Source: Nemopilema nomurai (taxonomy: Eukaryota > Cnidaria > Scyphozoa > Rhizostomeae > Rhizostomatidae). Taken from it: DNA of 64,000 bases. The notes under the pieces were generated by a model, which saw only the letters and a program-made list of their open reading frames with translations, made no database searches and was not told where the DNA came from. The DNA is taken from NCBI GenBank assembly GCA_003864495.1, contig ML133452.1:347672-411671 (forward strand), written 5' to 3'. Numbering within the stretch: position 1 is the first letter of the stretch; each line of letters opens with the position of its first letter. Positions 25,757 to 40,100 of the stretch are shown here, piece after piece. Made by a program: the position numbers and the translations under genes.

Positions 25757-28700
25757 AAAGCAAGCAGGCAAAGGCACGGGAGGATGTTAGCCAATGGAAG
25801 GTCAAAGAGGCCATGCCTCATACGTTCAAGCGGGCAGCGGTTGCTGCCGACCATTACAACTGCTCACTGATCGGCAAAGACATTTTGAAGAGGGGTGGCA
25901 ATGCCGTCGACTCGATCATTGCTGTGCATCATTGCGTTGAGGTCTGCAATCTGCACTCGACTGGCCTTGGAGGTGGTGGCTTTATGAATGTCTACATGAA
26001 AGGCAAAACGCCCAAGGATGGTGAGTCTTCTGTTATGTCTACCACCTCTCTTAAAAATTCTTTCTAAAATTTCTGCCAAATTTTAAACTTGCTTAAGCCA
26101 CATTGGGATCTTATTTCTGGTACCAAAGTGGCTTTGGGCATGGGTACCCTGTGAATACACAGCCAATTAAAACCTCTTGACAAGACCTTGATGGCCAATC
26201 AAAAGGCCTCCATACACATTTGATATCCAATGGATTAGCCTTCATGAGTGAGCTATAATGAAGGAAACAATTTTCTTTTCAGATATAAAAGCAATCATTG
26301 ACTTCAGAGAAACACTACCACTGGGATTCAACGACGAGAAAAGTACGTGCTCTTTGCTTTTTACGTGTCGCCGGTTTGAGTCACGAGAGCATTAGCACGA
26401 ATCAGCTTCATTGATGTTGGATCTTGTTTAGGGTCATGATTATGGTTGCTTCGAATCAGACTTGCAAAGGCCCCTTCTAGCAATGCTGTATTGGTTGCCA
26501 GAATGTGTGGCTTGGTTTATATATGGATACATAAAATCTTTGCTCCGGGGGATAATGAGTTTTCAATTAGAAAGTAAGGTCATCATAGTTGGTTAGAGGT
26601 TAGGACACGAGCACAAGTTTGCTCATACCTCTCTTTTCGAGACCATGGACTACATGCACAAAATGTCAAGACTTTTACCAAATCATTTTCGCAGAAATCA
26701 TTTCTGATTACAAAATTGATCGTTTTTCTTGACGCTTTTGACAGATAAGACTCAAGGAGAAACGATCTTGGTTCCTGGTGTCCTTAAGGGCTTGTGGGAA
26801 GCTCATCAGAGGTTTGGACGCCTTCCCTGGAAGGATCTCTTCCAACCTGCCATTAAGTTGGCAAGAAATGGTTTCCGCATCCACCCAGCTCTTGCTAAAG
26901 CCATCGAGAAGAAAAATGACTTCATTGATTCTAATCTCGGATTAAGGTAATGGTCTATTTCTTGGAGAAAGAACGCATCTCGAAAGCAAAATTGATATAA
27001 TAGAGAAGGTTAATTTTTTCTTATGAAATAGGCCGATTTTCTCATGCGTTTCCATTTTCATGCATTTTGCCATTAACCCCATTGCATGTTACAATTTTGA
27101 GGTATTTTAATATACACAGCTTTACTAATCGTAATTTGTTGAAAAGGGAGGGAGCAATTTGCTGACTGGAATATTAATGTTTTAGGGAGCTCTTCAAGCC
27201 AAATGGATTTCTTCTGAGAGAAGGCGATGTTTTGCGTAGGCCAAAACTGGCAAACACCTATGAGCGGTTGGCTGAACAAGGTGCTGACCTCTTCTACAAG
27301 TAAGTCTCCTTTCCATATCTTCTTGGATGTTGTGTAGTGTCTGTAATTTAATGTTTCATTTTACACTTACTGTTAAGATAGAAACTTAAACTAGTTGGTG
27401 CTAAAAATGAGTGGAACTTCAACCTGCAAAATTGTCACTTCATAGTCCCTTCTCAAAATCTGTCATAGTCACTTCAGATGGATTATAGAGGCGTTCCTTA
27501 CACGTAGAAAATTTTAGTGGGATCAAATGTGTGTGAAGCAACTTTAAACCATTTCAAATGCAGTGGTCCTACACTTCGTTTGATTGCCACTGAAACCTTT
27601 GCTGGCTGGTATTGGTCAAGCCTGGTAAGGAAACATGGTTTGAAACAAACACGCAAGATGTACAATGCAACAAAGTCTATAACCCCATTCATCAATAATC
27701 AGACATTGCTAACACCATTGCTTTCAACGGTAAATCATGCTTAAGTCAACTTTATCTGTTCACTTTCAGGGGAGCTATTGCTCAGCAAATTGTAAAAGAC
27801 ATTCGTGAGGCCGGGGGTACCCTGAGTCTCAAGGATCTTGCAGAATATAAGGCGATCGTTAGAAAGCCATTGGAATCAGAAATTAAAGGACTCACAATGT
27901 TGTCCAACCCACCCCCAGGCAGTGGTGCTCTTATCTCGCTGGCCCTGAAAATTATGGAAGGTATGATATCAGCAAAATCTTTATAGGCCCTTAGTTATTA
28001 GCAAGGTGTAAGATTTTTTTATTCTGTGTATGTTTAACAATTGACGATGATTGACAATATACAGTTTTGCTCATTTGTAAGCTTTGTACTGAAATATAGA
28101 TATACGTTTGAGAAAACTTGATACCGGTGGCAATTTAGAAACGGATGGCATCTAGAGGTTTTTTTATAAGAAGTTGCAACTAATTTCATTGCAATAAAAC
28201 TCTGCATTAAATAAAGGGCACTGTTGCTACACCTGCCTATTCTGACATTGTGAATAAGATACATTAAAGTTAAATGGAGCATATAATAAGCTCATGCCTT
28301 TTACAGGGTTCAACTGGAAAGCCGAAGACATGAACTCAAACGAAAAGGCTCCTCTCACGTATCACAGAATTGTTGAGTCCTTGAAATTTGCCTACGCACC
28401 ATTTACCTTCTTGACCGATCCTGGCTTCAACAACAACACTGAAAAGGTATTCATCAATTGAAATGAATGAACGCAATAATAAGTTTTTAATAAGAGCAAA
28501 ACTTAATATGCAAAATATTAAGCTTTGCAATAATTAGTACTTGAGTTTCCGCCCATTTCTCTCATAGTCAGTAGGTCCTCTTAGCTGCTGCTAAATTGGG
28601 AGTGAATATTTGCTAAATGTAAATGTTTTCTTAACCAAACAGCTCTCGTGTTAATGAGCTACGAGCTACTAGCTAGTTAGTGGGTTCATCAAAGAAATGA

Positions 28701-31115
28701 TATCGTCGTTTTGCTAGTTAGCCACTTTAGTAGATACAATAGAGCATACTGATGCTAGCTAGAACTGAGACTGTAACGTGCTGCTTCCAGTGGGAAGCTT
28801 TCGTTGCCAATTCTTACAGCATTTGTATGTATTTCAGGTCGTGAAATACATGATGAGCCCAGAAGTGGCCGAGAACATGCGTAAGAGAATTGATGGCTCA
28901 TCTCATACCGTGGATTATTATGGGCCTTACAGCGAAATCAAATACGAGGACACAAATGGAACATCGCACATGTCTGTTGTTGGAACAGATGGCGATGCTG
29001 CTTCCATGACAACTTCAATCAATGCATAGTACGTTCAGTGAAAATCTTGATTGTGAGGCCAATTTGGCATTCGTTGTGTTGCGATAAGGGCGTGAGCTTT
29101 GGTTTAATGAATTACAGGAAGTTTAATGTATTACATGAATTACATGTTAATGCTTTTTTGAATGGAACTGATGCAGAAAACTGCAATCTGCTACGAAAGC
29201 GCAAATACAACATTTTTATACTTTTTACTCATTTTAAAATTTGAATCTTTACAATACTTTTGCTCTACCTTATCAATCACTACCAAGAATCAATGCTCTA
29301 TAGACGTCGATTCATTTTTCATAAAACAAACCCTTTATATAGTGTGAAGGAGGGATGACAAATGAAAAAAACTATTTGTCAGTTTGTAGGCAAAGCAGAA
29401 GCAAATCCCAACAATTTAGTTTTGACTGAAACGGTCAATACCTTCACGAGTGACCAAGGAGCTAATCACAATCTTTTGTAAACTATTTGTCGAGTTTTGC
29501 ATTCATGGTACAAAACATTTTATTCTAGTTTTGGATCAAAATTGGTTTCCCGCGAGCTTGGGTTCATCTACAACAATGAACTGGCCGACTTTTCCGAGTT
29601 TTGGCCTTCAATCTACAACTTAACGAGGGACGAAAAGAACCCAGGGAAGCGGCCTATGTCCAAATCTTCTCCCATCATCTTCATCGACAGCGATCGCAAT
29701 GTGCAGGCTGTCTTCGGTGCTGCTGGTGGCTTCTTCATACCATCCTGCCTTTCCATGGTATGATCTTGCTTTGGCCAAGAACTATCTACAAAAATTCCAA
29801 ACATTCTCTGTTTTTATTCCACAGTAACTAAAGAAGCTAAATATTTTCAGGTTGATTGAAATTCCTTCGCAAAATAAATATTAACAGATGAGAAAATATT
29901 TTGGAGCTGAAAGCTTCATTGTTCTTTTACAACTCACGTATGGAAATTGTTCATCACGCATCTAGGAATTCCTTTATTTTATTTCGAGTGTTTGTAAAAC
30001 ATAAAAAACTGTACAGTCAAAGGAAGAAAAGAACACGGAGAACAGAAGAGAAATTGCACTCATTCTTATTATAACTAAGATTGGCCCCTTTCTAATTGGC
30101 TCCAAAGTTGCAACATGGGTTGGTGGCATGCTTTCGTTAGTGAAATTGTACTTGCAAAGACTGAAGAGAAAATACTCAGGAGTTTCTGAGATGTACTTCG
30201 CAGCTAGCGAAATATATGGTGGCACGGGGGGTTAAATTGATCCTTGATAAATGTAAGCTCCATCGTACGATAAAATTGACTATTAATACACTACGAATCA
30301 TAAAATTCATTCCCTATGAAAGGCTAGCCTCACATAATCTTGCACGAATGAGTGGTTAATATTTGTCTTGAGAACCGTTAATAATATTTCTACGAATGCG
30401 TTTCTAGACTATCGCAAATTGGCTATTTTTCGAAGACAACCTGAAAGTTGCTGTGAGCAGACCCCGTCTTCACTGTCAGCTGTTCCCCCCTACTGTTGTT
30501 TATGAGCCAACCTTCCCCGATGAGCTCGTTCCAAAACTGAAGGCGTTCCACCACGTGTCGGTTACAAACAGCACATATGATGTATCAGGTAATTGTCATG
30601 TCTATGCTTGAGTTATGACATGAATTATTGGTTCTATATCAACTCTTAATCTTCTACAGGTAGCATTTAACAGGTGGTAATCATTTAATGAGAAAGATTG
30701 CATAGCTTTGTGTCAAAAATATGCGGAAGTGCTCGATTGGCCACTTGAACAGTTTCCAAGAAAACGAAATAAGGAAGCATACCATTTTGGACTTTCCCTC
30801 TACCATGCCAGAGGATTATACATGTAGTTTGCATTATATACCATAAGAGACTATGGTTTCGTTCGATGACTATTACTGTCAAGTAAAGGTAGTTTCCTGA
30901 CTGCACATAATGGGGAAAGGTGCCGTTCTTACATTAATATCAAACAGAATATAAATGTGTTGTTGATAATCAAAATCTTCTAGAGCAATTTCGCTTTATT
31001 TCCAGGACAAATGCACGCTATCATGGGAGTTGTTCAAGCAATTGTTCGAGATCCTGATGGCAAACTCGCAGCTGTTTCTGATTACAGAAAAGGAGGAAAA
31101 CCAGCTGGTTTCTAA
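25757..31115 (+). CDS. Gamma-glutamyltranspeptidase copy C, 10 exons seen
   Basis: Exons: 25757-26020, 26283-26342, 26745-26946, 27186-27299, 27770-27960, 28307-28446, 28838-29028, 29529-29757, 30408-30588 and 31006-31115 (TAA), with GT-AG borders throughout. The exon lengths match copies A and B except for the longer first one, which adds a charged linker (KQAKAREDVSQWKVKEAMPH). Motifs are FKRAAVAADH, GGNAVDS, NLHSTGLGGGGF, DFRETLPLGF (glutamate-binding Arg), TILVPGVLKGLWEAHQRFGR, IVKDIREAGG and PPPGSGALISLALKIM. NGTSHMSV carries the nucleophile Thr at 28961-28963. TTSIN follows, with Ser where the others have Thr, then NNELADF, RPMSKSSP (Ser-Lys, not Ser-Ser), GAAGG, RPRLHCQLFPPTV and DYRKGGKPAGF. 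The frame is also open upstream to an ATG at 25693 (MSPYILFLAQS), which would give 581 residues. By analogy with copy B the AG at 25755-25756 is more likely a splice acceptor. Confidence 0.92.
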
Positions 31116-32743
31116 ACAATATATATAAAGTATTCTGGTCATACATGCCTCGGCTAAAAACATACTAGATAAGCAAGAGCGTTTTAAATCCAATGCAAGT
31201 CCATAATAATGTGTTTTAAGTTGAAGAGGAGGTTTCGTTGGTTACCCAAGAGGGCTTGGTATCTCTTAAAAGAGATAACACGATACTCAATATTTTCTTG
31301 CATAATAACTGAAGCTCTGTATCATTGCTTAAGACAGCAAGATAGATCTGTTACCTTTCCAACTTAATTGGCACATTGTCTTTGTTTTGGCAGTAAAGTA
31401 CAAAAGAGCCTTGAAAATAACTAAGGAATAACTTCTGGACCAGCCAGTGGAATTGAAATAGAATTTCACCAACCCCCCCCCCCCCCCACCCCCTAAATAA
31501 ACGGACATAATATTCCCTTTCCATGGTGCATGTACATCTTCAAGATTATGCTTCAAGACATTTTGAACTCCAATCTATCGAAGGACTTGTCAACAACTTA
31601 ATACCCTTCGCTTCTTTATCTAGTCTGCTTTTAGCAGTTGCATAATTGACTTGTAGTCTTTTAGATAAAATTTTTCAATTCATCTTTTAGTAATATTTAA
31701 CTGAAATGTTATTTGTAAGAAATTGACTTGTGAAACATGTGTTGGCTTCAGAACACTCAATATGTGTCTTGTTGAAAAAAGTGAAACTTTAATGCACAAT
31801 CAACTGGTGTAACTGCTACCAAGATCTTCTAGATTATGATTAAGAAAAGTTTCAGAATATGGAAAGTATTTTAATATTTAAATCAACACCGTTGAGGATT
31901 GGAACATGATCAGTATTTTGATGCAAAAAAATTTAAGAAGAAAGATCGACTTGTAAGTTGTCAGAATGTTGTAAATTCGCAAAATGTTCTTGGAACTTGG
32001 TGAAATTTCTTTCAGCTGGCCTTCACGTTGTGTAAATTGTTGATGCATAGAGCAATGAATGTAACAAAACGCCATTTAAGTTGCAAAGTTTCTGCCGACA
32101 GCCATTTCATTCTTTCAGCTATATGTGAGAATTTTCCTCAAATGTGTTAAATATGTTTAAGAAGGACGGGATGGAGATGGCAAACAAGTTTATTTACCAT
32201 AAATGTTGTATGTTACATAGAGCAAATGCCTTTTAAAGGATATTAAAATCAACCGTTACTTTGCAAGTTCGAATCAGTCTTCAAATTTACTAGTATTGCC
32301 TTTAAACGCTGTTGGATTAGTGTGCAAAAAATATTCTATAATGATAAACATAAAAGTTAGCCCTTATAATTTCAACAATTTTTGCTTGTCCTTGGATTCC
32401 AGTAAAAATGCAATTTTCAAGTTTGCAATTTTCTTTCAATTCCACGTTCACGTTTAAGAACTGTTAGTTAATGTTGAATGTTTGGGTGAGTTCTGTGAAA
32501 AGGGGACTACAAATCCACTTTATTATTTTCATTAGGCTTGGTTCATTAGGCCTGGCTAAAGCGTTTCAACTTCACACGATAACCAACTTCAATACATTGT
32601 AGAAGTACCCATGCACGATGGAGACAAGTAATATATATTGCTTCAGAAAAACGCAAGCTCTATTTCCACCTCTAATTCTAACTCCCAACGGCGGAGGATG
32701 ATGCCGCGAGGGCGCATTGAGGCAAACAGGGAAGGAGAGTGAA
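31116..32743. other. Intergenic region between GGT-C and TRAPPC4
   Basis: No gene and no third Cys/Pro-rich copy is seen, so the array ends with GGT-C. It contains a poly-C run (about 31473-31487) followed by AATAAA at 31496, a possible GGT-C polyadenylation signal. The last 100 bp is GC-richer and probably holds the TRAPPC4 promoter or leader. Confidence 0.55.
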
Positions 32744-34457
32744 ATGGCGGCCATATACAGTATTTATGTCGTGAATAAAGCAGGCAGTTTGATTTACCAG
32801 TTCAATCATTATGAGCCAAAATCAGAAGTAGAGAAGACATTTGGATACCCTCTTAGTATACGGTTGCGGGAAGTCGATGAAAAGCTGGTTATTGCCTTTG
32901 GAGCAGGTGATGGCCTCAAAATAGGCCACAGTCTCCTTGCAGTGAATGGAGAGCAACTTTCAGGTGCCTGAGCTTATTCTATGTTTTAGTGGACAAAGTG
33001 AGGCCATCTTTACTGCCTAATACTATTAATTTTTTATTCCAGTGCATTAAATTATCATAAAACCGATTGTTAGTGTGTCAGACCCTGTGTTGTATTTGTT
33101 ATGGGAGAATATCTCGAGTATGCACAAAAAATGAAAAAACTTGGACCACCTAATAAATCTTCCCCTTGCAAACATTTAACTGGTTGGAAATATGTGCACA
33201 TCTTGCATCTAAAGGAGTCAAATGGGATTCTCTCTTATTTAAGGAAGTCTTACAGTTCATGCAAATTCTGAACAATTTTTTGCCTTGTTGAATGCTCTTA
33301 TTAGCTATCTAGACCAAAACCAATGATTGGAGATCATCAGGCACTGGGTAGGATCTAACAGTGTACATAAAAAACTGCTGTGCTTGGCTGGATGCATGCC
33401 CACATCCTTCTTTGCCTGTTTCTGAATTTATTCTCATTGCTGGCATTGATCATATTTTCATCCTTCTAAAATTACTTGTCACTGGCAGAAAGTTTGTTTT
33501 TGTTGTTTCTTTTTGGTCTTTGCTTCTTTTTCTATCATTAATCTTTTAGCAGCATTCAGTGGTTTTCAGTTGTCATTTACAAAGCTAAATCTTGCTTTGT
33601 CTGTTGTAATCATCCACAAAAACCATCTTGCCCAATTAAAACAAGCTTTAAACACAATTTAATGTCACTTCAAAATCCTGATGCAAACTTTCAGCAAGAC
33701 ATTTTTCAGATTTTTGATTGTATGTATTAAAGGTCACATTCCAAGGATCTTTTTGACTGATTGAAGGGTAGGAGAGGTAAATAGAAGTACAGATTTGTTT
33801 TGTAGTAGAAGAGACTTTATAAACTGACAGAGAAGGACAGGTTAAAACAAATCAAGGAAATCTAAATTAACAATTGCAATCTGTTTTTATTCAAAGTTAT
33901 AAATACTGAAAAAGTACAATTTGAAAGATACTTTTGTTAAGAGATCTGATGGTTGTATCTAATTAACAGTAGTTGAGTGTAAAATTGATTTATTAAAGAT
34001 ATTCAACCTTTCAGGAAAGTTTTTAACAAATGGCGATGATGCTCGTGAATTTCTCAAGAAGGAAGAAAACTACCCAGTTTCCTTGAAGTTTGGAAAATCC
34101 AAATTGACAACAAATGAAAGAATCATGCTTGCGAGTATGTTTCATTCTATGTTTGCTATTGCTTGTAAGCTGTCTCCTGTTGAAAATTCATCTGGGATAG
34201 AGACAATAGAAGCTGAATCTTTCAAGTTGCATTGCTATCAAACACCAACTGGCACCAAGTTTATTGTCCTCACTGAGCCAAGAGTAGCAAACATGGACTC
34301 CTTGCTGAGAAAGGTGTATGAGTTATATGCAGATTTTGCAATGAAAAACCCATTTTATTCTCTTGAGATGCCTATAAGATGTGAACTGTTTGATGCAAAT
34401 TTGCAACGACTGTTGGAACAAACTGAAAAGAGCATGAACTTCTCTGGAATGAGCTAA
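32744..34457 (+). CDS. TRAPPC4: Trafficking protein particle complex subunit 4 (synbindin/Trs23 family)
   Basis: Core subunit of the TRAPP tethering complexes, which act as Rab-family exchange factors in ER-Golgi and endosomal traffic. Exon 1 is 32744-32963 and exon 2 is 34015-34457; the intron is phase 1 (TCAG|GTGCCT ... TTCAG|GAAAG). The 220-residue product is nearly the same length as the human protein (219). Exon 1 begins [20 protein letters not shown], the longin-like start of the family. Exon 2 contains [59 protein letters not shown] and [12 protein letters not shown]. All are characteristic of TRAPPC4. It is a single-copy housekeeping gene with no apparent link to the GGT array. Confidence 0.97.
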
Positions 34458-37167
34458 TAACCTTATTAGAAAAAAATTAATTGTTTATATGAATATCTGT
34501 ATTACATAGGAGTATATGAATTTTTAAGATGTTTTTTCCTAGAAATGATAAATCATAGTTAAGATAAAGCCATATTGTCCTCTGAAATTCTTACTGTGTG
34601 TCTCTTTGACAATTTTTTTATGTTGCTTAACTTTTTGCCTTTTCTTGCTTTTTTGCTATTTTGCTATTTTATTCTTTTGCTTATTCTTTTGTCCATCCCT
34701 TAATTTTTTCATTTCTACCATTCATTTTTCATTTTATTTTTCTTTCAGTTTTTCTTTTAGTTTTCTTTCCTTATCACGTTTTGCTTTTTTTGAATGTGTA
34801 ACTCTAATCTGCCAAATTTTTTCTTTTTGAAATTTGGGTTTGGGTTTTCAAACAATGTTTCGAGGCAAACTTTAATCAAAGTCTTTGAATTATGCAGAAT
34901 TGGCCATTTCTTTTGCGATAAACCAAAACGTATCTTGAGCTTTGCCAGGATAGTATTTGTACACCCACATTCAAAAGGAAATAGCAGCTTCATTCAAGAC
35001 CCAGAAGCATCACAAATTTAATAGATTTTACATTAACAAGTATAACTTGCTTGCAATATTTGCCTAAGGAATCTCGTGTATGATTTAAATAGAAAAACTG
35101 CTTACTAATGGGCTCTTCTGGCTGTTGTTAGAAACAACAAAAACTCGCCGTGAAATCACTGACTCTCTTTGCCATACTATGTTAAGCGCAAGGTTGTATG
35201 TGCGCGGCTTAGTGTGGCTTCATTCTTCTTTTAAGCCATTTATCCATTCAATAACCGTAAATCTGCGTAGAAAATATTATCGACAAGATCACGACCCTCG
35301 CCGTTCTTTCCATTGCAAACAATCGCCTTCTGGTGGGAGTTTTCGAGTTGTTTTTTGAAACTATTTTGGTTAATGCGCTTAGTCTTTCGACTGGGATGTA
35401 AATGAGGACTGGCGCATCGTCTATGACAATTTAAAGATCGCGAAGAAAGATCAAATACCGGGGGTAGATTTAAGTGCCTTTACAATTGAAAGTGCACTTG
35501 GTAAAAAGGATTTTGTGTACCTCGCCTTATTTCTTCAGGTGTGTATATAAATATAGTAATTGAAATTCCTTAAACAACTACGCAGTGTATAGTTTGGTGT
35601 TTTGCTTTGGTTTCAAGAACCATCATTGCGGTTTGATGACACGATCGTTTATAATTTACTCATCGTTTTCCTTCATTTTCGCATCAAAGACACCAATTAA
35701 CTTTTCTTTTTTCAGTAAGGACTTTGTTCTCGTGCAATCATCATTCTGTAGCCTTTATTGAAATTTTCTGCCCTTCCCAGTGAATGAGTCGATCGTTGAC
35801 TGATTCGAAAGTCTGGGTGAATTGCTAATTCAAGCTGGTTGAAGCGATTAAAATCTAATGGATACGTCAGCGAGTTTCCATTGACTGATACCATTTGGTA
35901 TGGTCTGAAATGACAAGAGTATTTTCACGAACTATCCATTGCATGGAGAATATCAATTGGTAGTCCCATCCCTTGGATTTGCTGTTGATCTCAAAAAGGG
36001 TTGTTATTGGAAATATCTCATGATTTGATTTTTTATGTCTTCTAGTAGTGAATCCTAATGTAATAAGATAGAATCCAAAAATCGTTTTGAAGGACTTTCA
36101 CTCGGCTGTCATATTTCATGTGTTTTAGTAAACAATGCTGTTCAAACTTCTTACTCAGATCCGCCTCACTATATCGTACGCAAATTTATGACTTCATTTC
36201 TCCCGTTTTTCAAATGCCCCCTTTAACGACCGTGGGACAAGTATGCATTTTGAAGAAGCAGCCTCGATAAAGGGATCTATTTTTCAGATGATAATTGATA
36301 ACGAGGCAGTTGGAGCTTGCACACTTGTGATGCGCATTGAAGTGCTTCGTCTCAAGGATCTCGTTCGAGCGGGGTATCTGTGCACCAAATTTTTGGTCCA
36401 ACTACAATCTGTGCCATTAGGGGTAAATTTGGGAGCGAACTGGTCATAATAACTGTCAGTTGCGTGTTTGCTGAAACCAGTAGCAAGATATCTTTTATAA
36501 TGAGTTGTTTTTGTCAGCGAGTATTTATAAGTTAAACACCGCGTTTTAGTGATACTTGCCGCGTATTCGAAGCCAAGTACTGATGGCAGATTTTTCATCA
36601 TTATGCAACTTTCTTTAACATGCTCAAAGACTCATAAAAGGTTTTATAACATTCTTTTGTCTGCTGCATTTTTTCATAATGCGAAACCTCCATTTTATAT
36701 ATTCACAATCTTTGCATGACAATACACTGCCTAATTGGAGATGAAAACAATCTTAGACCTCTGACCATCTGCTCTGATTGCAATACGACTATTGAACAAC
36801 TGTGTTTCACGTCCGTTAGTTCATTGGCATTCGCAAGGCAGGCACCTTGAGAGTAAGTGTGTGGTGTTCAATTCTCGTTTTACCAGTCTCCGTGTTACGC
36901 AAATTAACAACATTTCCATGGAATGATTTCTCGGAGGATTCAGTTCCCCGCGCAGAAAATTCCAGGCTGAACCCCCGGAAGAAGGTCCAAGCAAGTTAAG
37001 TAGCTACTGGCATGGTAAAAGCTCTTTGTTTAGTTTTTCAGAGCTGTTTGTAAGCAATTTCTAGTGTTGCTAGCCAAAGTATTTCTTAGCTACGGAAAGC
37101 AAAAGACCATTGGCAGTGCCAGGTCAAATTTATATAGATGGAAGTCCCTTGGCGAACATGAGAGAGG
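34458..37167. other. Intergenic region between TRAPPC4 and the discoidin receptor
   Basis: Mostly without recognisable genes. A T-rich tract lies at about 34610-34800. A 156-bp open segment with good splice borders at 35383-35538 is listed separately as a possible orphan exon. The frame at 36243-36449 is open on both strands and looks repeat-like, so it is not annotated as coding. Confidence 0.45.
35383..35538 (+). other. Possible orphan coding exon (52 codons)
   Basis: The segment is flanked by CGCTTAG before and CAG|GTGTGT after and is exactly 156 bp in phase 0. Its translation begins SFDWDVNEDWRIVYDNLKIA and continues in frame to YLALFLQ, with protein-like composition (Trp, Asp, aromatic residues, hydrophobic spacing). 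I do not recognise the family and found no convincing neighbouring exon, so it may be a gene relic, an exon of an unrecognised gene or chance. Confidence 0.3.
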
Positions 37168-40100
37168 ATGGCAAGGGAATGCTTCACGTCAAATGGATTC
37201 TGGATCGAGATCTGGCTGGTTTGTAGCTTGGTGCTGAGTGGATGCAGTTCTCAGCTGGCTGCCGGTAAGTCCACCTTTCCTTGCATCCATTTGCCTCCTT
37301 AGCTTTTCTGTCTTTCCTGTGGTTTTCTAGAACCCCGCAGACGAGGTCCTAGCATTTTGTACCAGTAAATCTGAAGTTCACTTTTTCCATTCCTGCCGCA
37401 TGTATTGCCATTGCACTTGACTATGCTATCACTCGACTTTGACTCTGTTAATGGAATCGACAGGAACAGTACAAACAACATTTAAAACTGATGTTTTTAA
37501 GAAAATTGACAAAATACTCATTGAACCAAGTCGAAGGTTTATGAAATTTATTGATTGTTCTGAGCAACTAATTGGTTAATATTCTCTACGAGTTTCATAT
37601 TGAAAAGAGCTTTTCTGAAACCATCTCTATATAAAAAGCAATGAAGTTGAGTGAGTCTGCATCAAGACCTTTGATTTTTTTACCTTTTATCATAAGTACT
37701 AATCCTTCTAGTTTATGAACGTGAAATGATTAACATCGACAAAACCACGCGGGCCTCCTTTTGACACTGATCATATAACCCGGGCTAGGGGGAGGTGTGC
37801 TTTGGGCCTGAAAGTGTTTCGATTTAATTATTAATTTCCAATCTTTTCCTGTCATGTCGCTAGGATTTAATCTTGTTTCAAAGGGTCTCACTGCTTCTAG
37901 AACCATCAATATTCACAAGGTGATATAAGAGTATAGTTTTTTTCCAGATTTGTGGATAGACATTATTTATTGGATCAGCGACAACATAGAATGCTTCTAT
38001 TATGTGCAAGGGATTCATCCTTTTTCCAATTTCCCATTTTCAGTAGGATTTGCTTGCTAAGCTTTTGATTTTGAGCATGGAGAAGAAATCTAGTTTATTA
38101 ACAGGTCGAGCCAAAATTCAGCACAATGGACATGGCTGTCTGCCAATTTTTGGGGTTTAATTATGTCAGCAGAAGAAGCTCAGACATAAGAGCATGTTCT
38201 GTTATGATTCCAAAGTGCAAAGTATGCCCCTTGTGATTTTATACTGGTTTTTTGGTGTTTTTTGGCTCAGTAGTCTCCCCCTGGGCCTTAATAGTATTAT
38301 TTGGTGCAATTCTTGCTTCATACGTATTTATTCGATATAATTTAACGCATTCCGGTTAGGCCCCTAAGATGGCACCTATCCGACGTATGCATAATTCATA
38401 GACGTTTTTCTCACCGCTGATGATGTGCTTTCCAAAGACGACTTGTGAATTAAAATGCTTATCATAGGAAATTGGTTTCACAGCACTGTGATCTTGTTAG
38501 CTTCTTTCATAATAATGATCGTATCGCCAGATATTCGTGTTTGTATGACATCAAGCAAATTTACCCGTTCTGATATAAGCGCGATATTCAGGCATAGCGA
38601 GAATCATCGAACGTTGATCTCGTATTTATGAATTTTCAATGCTTATGAAATATGTATCAAAATATATGCATTATATTTAAATTCAAAAATTGATAAGATG
38701 TCTGATATTAGCTGTGTGTTGTTATTAATCGAAAACTGTTTATTTCACAGCCTGCAAAGAAAGAATACCGCTTGGTATGGCATTTGGGAGAATACCAAGT
38801 GCAAGTTTATCCGCCTCAACTACATACAGATGGCCGGGCAGTTATGATTACGGTCCTTCTCAAGCGAGGCTGAGGACGGCCTCGTGTTGGTGTGGTACCG
38901 AAAATGGAACATGGTCCACCGACTGGGTGCAGGTAGCTTTTGGTTCAGTGACCTACGTAACTGGAATTGCTGTTGAAGGAGGATCGGGTAGGCCGGCAGA
39001 TATACTCACTGAGTTCTATCTCCAGTACAGTGAAGATGGCATTGTCTTTGCGAATCACACTTCCGTCAGTGGAAAGGTATGGCTTGGGAAAATTTGTTAG
39101 TTTTGGCAGTTTTTGTGTGCATGCCAATTATATTTTGCAAAACAATTCCAGAGCACAAAAATGTGTTCAGTAATGCTTTTAGATCAGTGCTAAGTAGAAG
39201 GCGATTTTAGGGTAAATAACGGTATAAACGTTCAATGTTTAAGCAATAGCAAACATAAGCCCTAAAAAGTATGCAACTAGCCTTTAATACCAGTGAAATG
39301 GGTAAATATTTGTAAGTTTAGTATTCTTTCATTACTGAAGTATTTCCATTGATAAGAATTGCAATGTACTCCAGGACATCAATACCTCATTGTCAACATC
39401 GATCTTTTTTCAAACGGTCAGAAAAACTTTTATTCTTGTAGTCTTCTTACCCAGAATTTTTGTTTTAGGTCAATGTTTTGCAAGTGGCATCCATTGATCT
39501 TAATTCTCAATATTTCTGGTTTGATGCCTTCCAAGCGAAGTATCTGCGTATCCGTGCTGCGAAGCTTCTACTGCCGCTGCGCAGCTCAAGGTTTTGTTTG
39601 CGATTCGAACTGTTCGGCTGCAACTCAACGCTGGCTGGTAAGCATCGATTCATTTGTTGTTGTTGCTGTGCATTCAAGTTTCGCGGTCAATCCAGCTTAG
39701 CAAATTTTGATTTCGCTTGGAATAACCCCACGTGACACCCATAGCAAGTCATAAAGAGCAGAGAAGCGTCATTCGTAGTCTGTGTTTGATAATTAAACAT
39801 AATACAACCTAGAATCAAACCTAGATCTTTATAGGGTTGTTTTTCATGAACCAGTGTAATATGGCTAACTCAGCTTACTGCGTTAAATAGGCCTCCGTGA
39901 GATTTCAACCTGGAAGCGACCCCGATTTGCGCTAGATCAAACCTAGCCGTGCAATTTTTCACGGTATAGATATATTAGTTATGGCTCTAAGTCTCTTTCG
40001 GGCACCGATCGCCAATAACCGTTGGGAATCCAACTTTGTTTCAGATCAAAATATCTTCTCCGCTGGGCTGGAGAACCAAGTTGCCTCCGACTCGCAATTC

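Noticed and set aside
36243..36449. Open frame ending VPLGVNLGANWS, possibly a small gene
   Set aside because: Open on both strands, no splice context, and looks like dispersed repeat sequence; I could not support a function.
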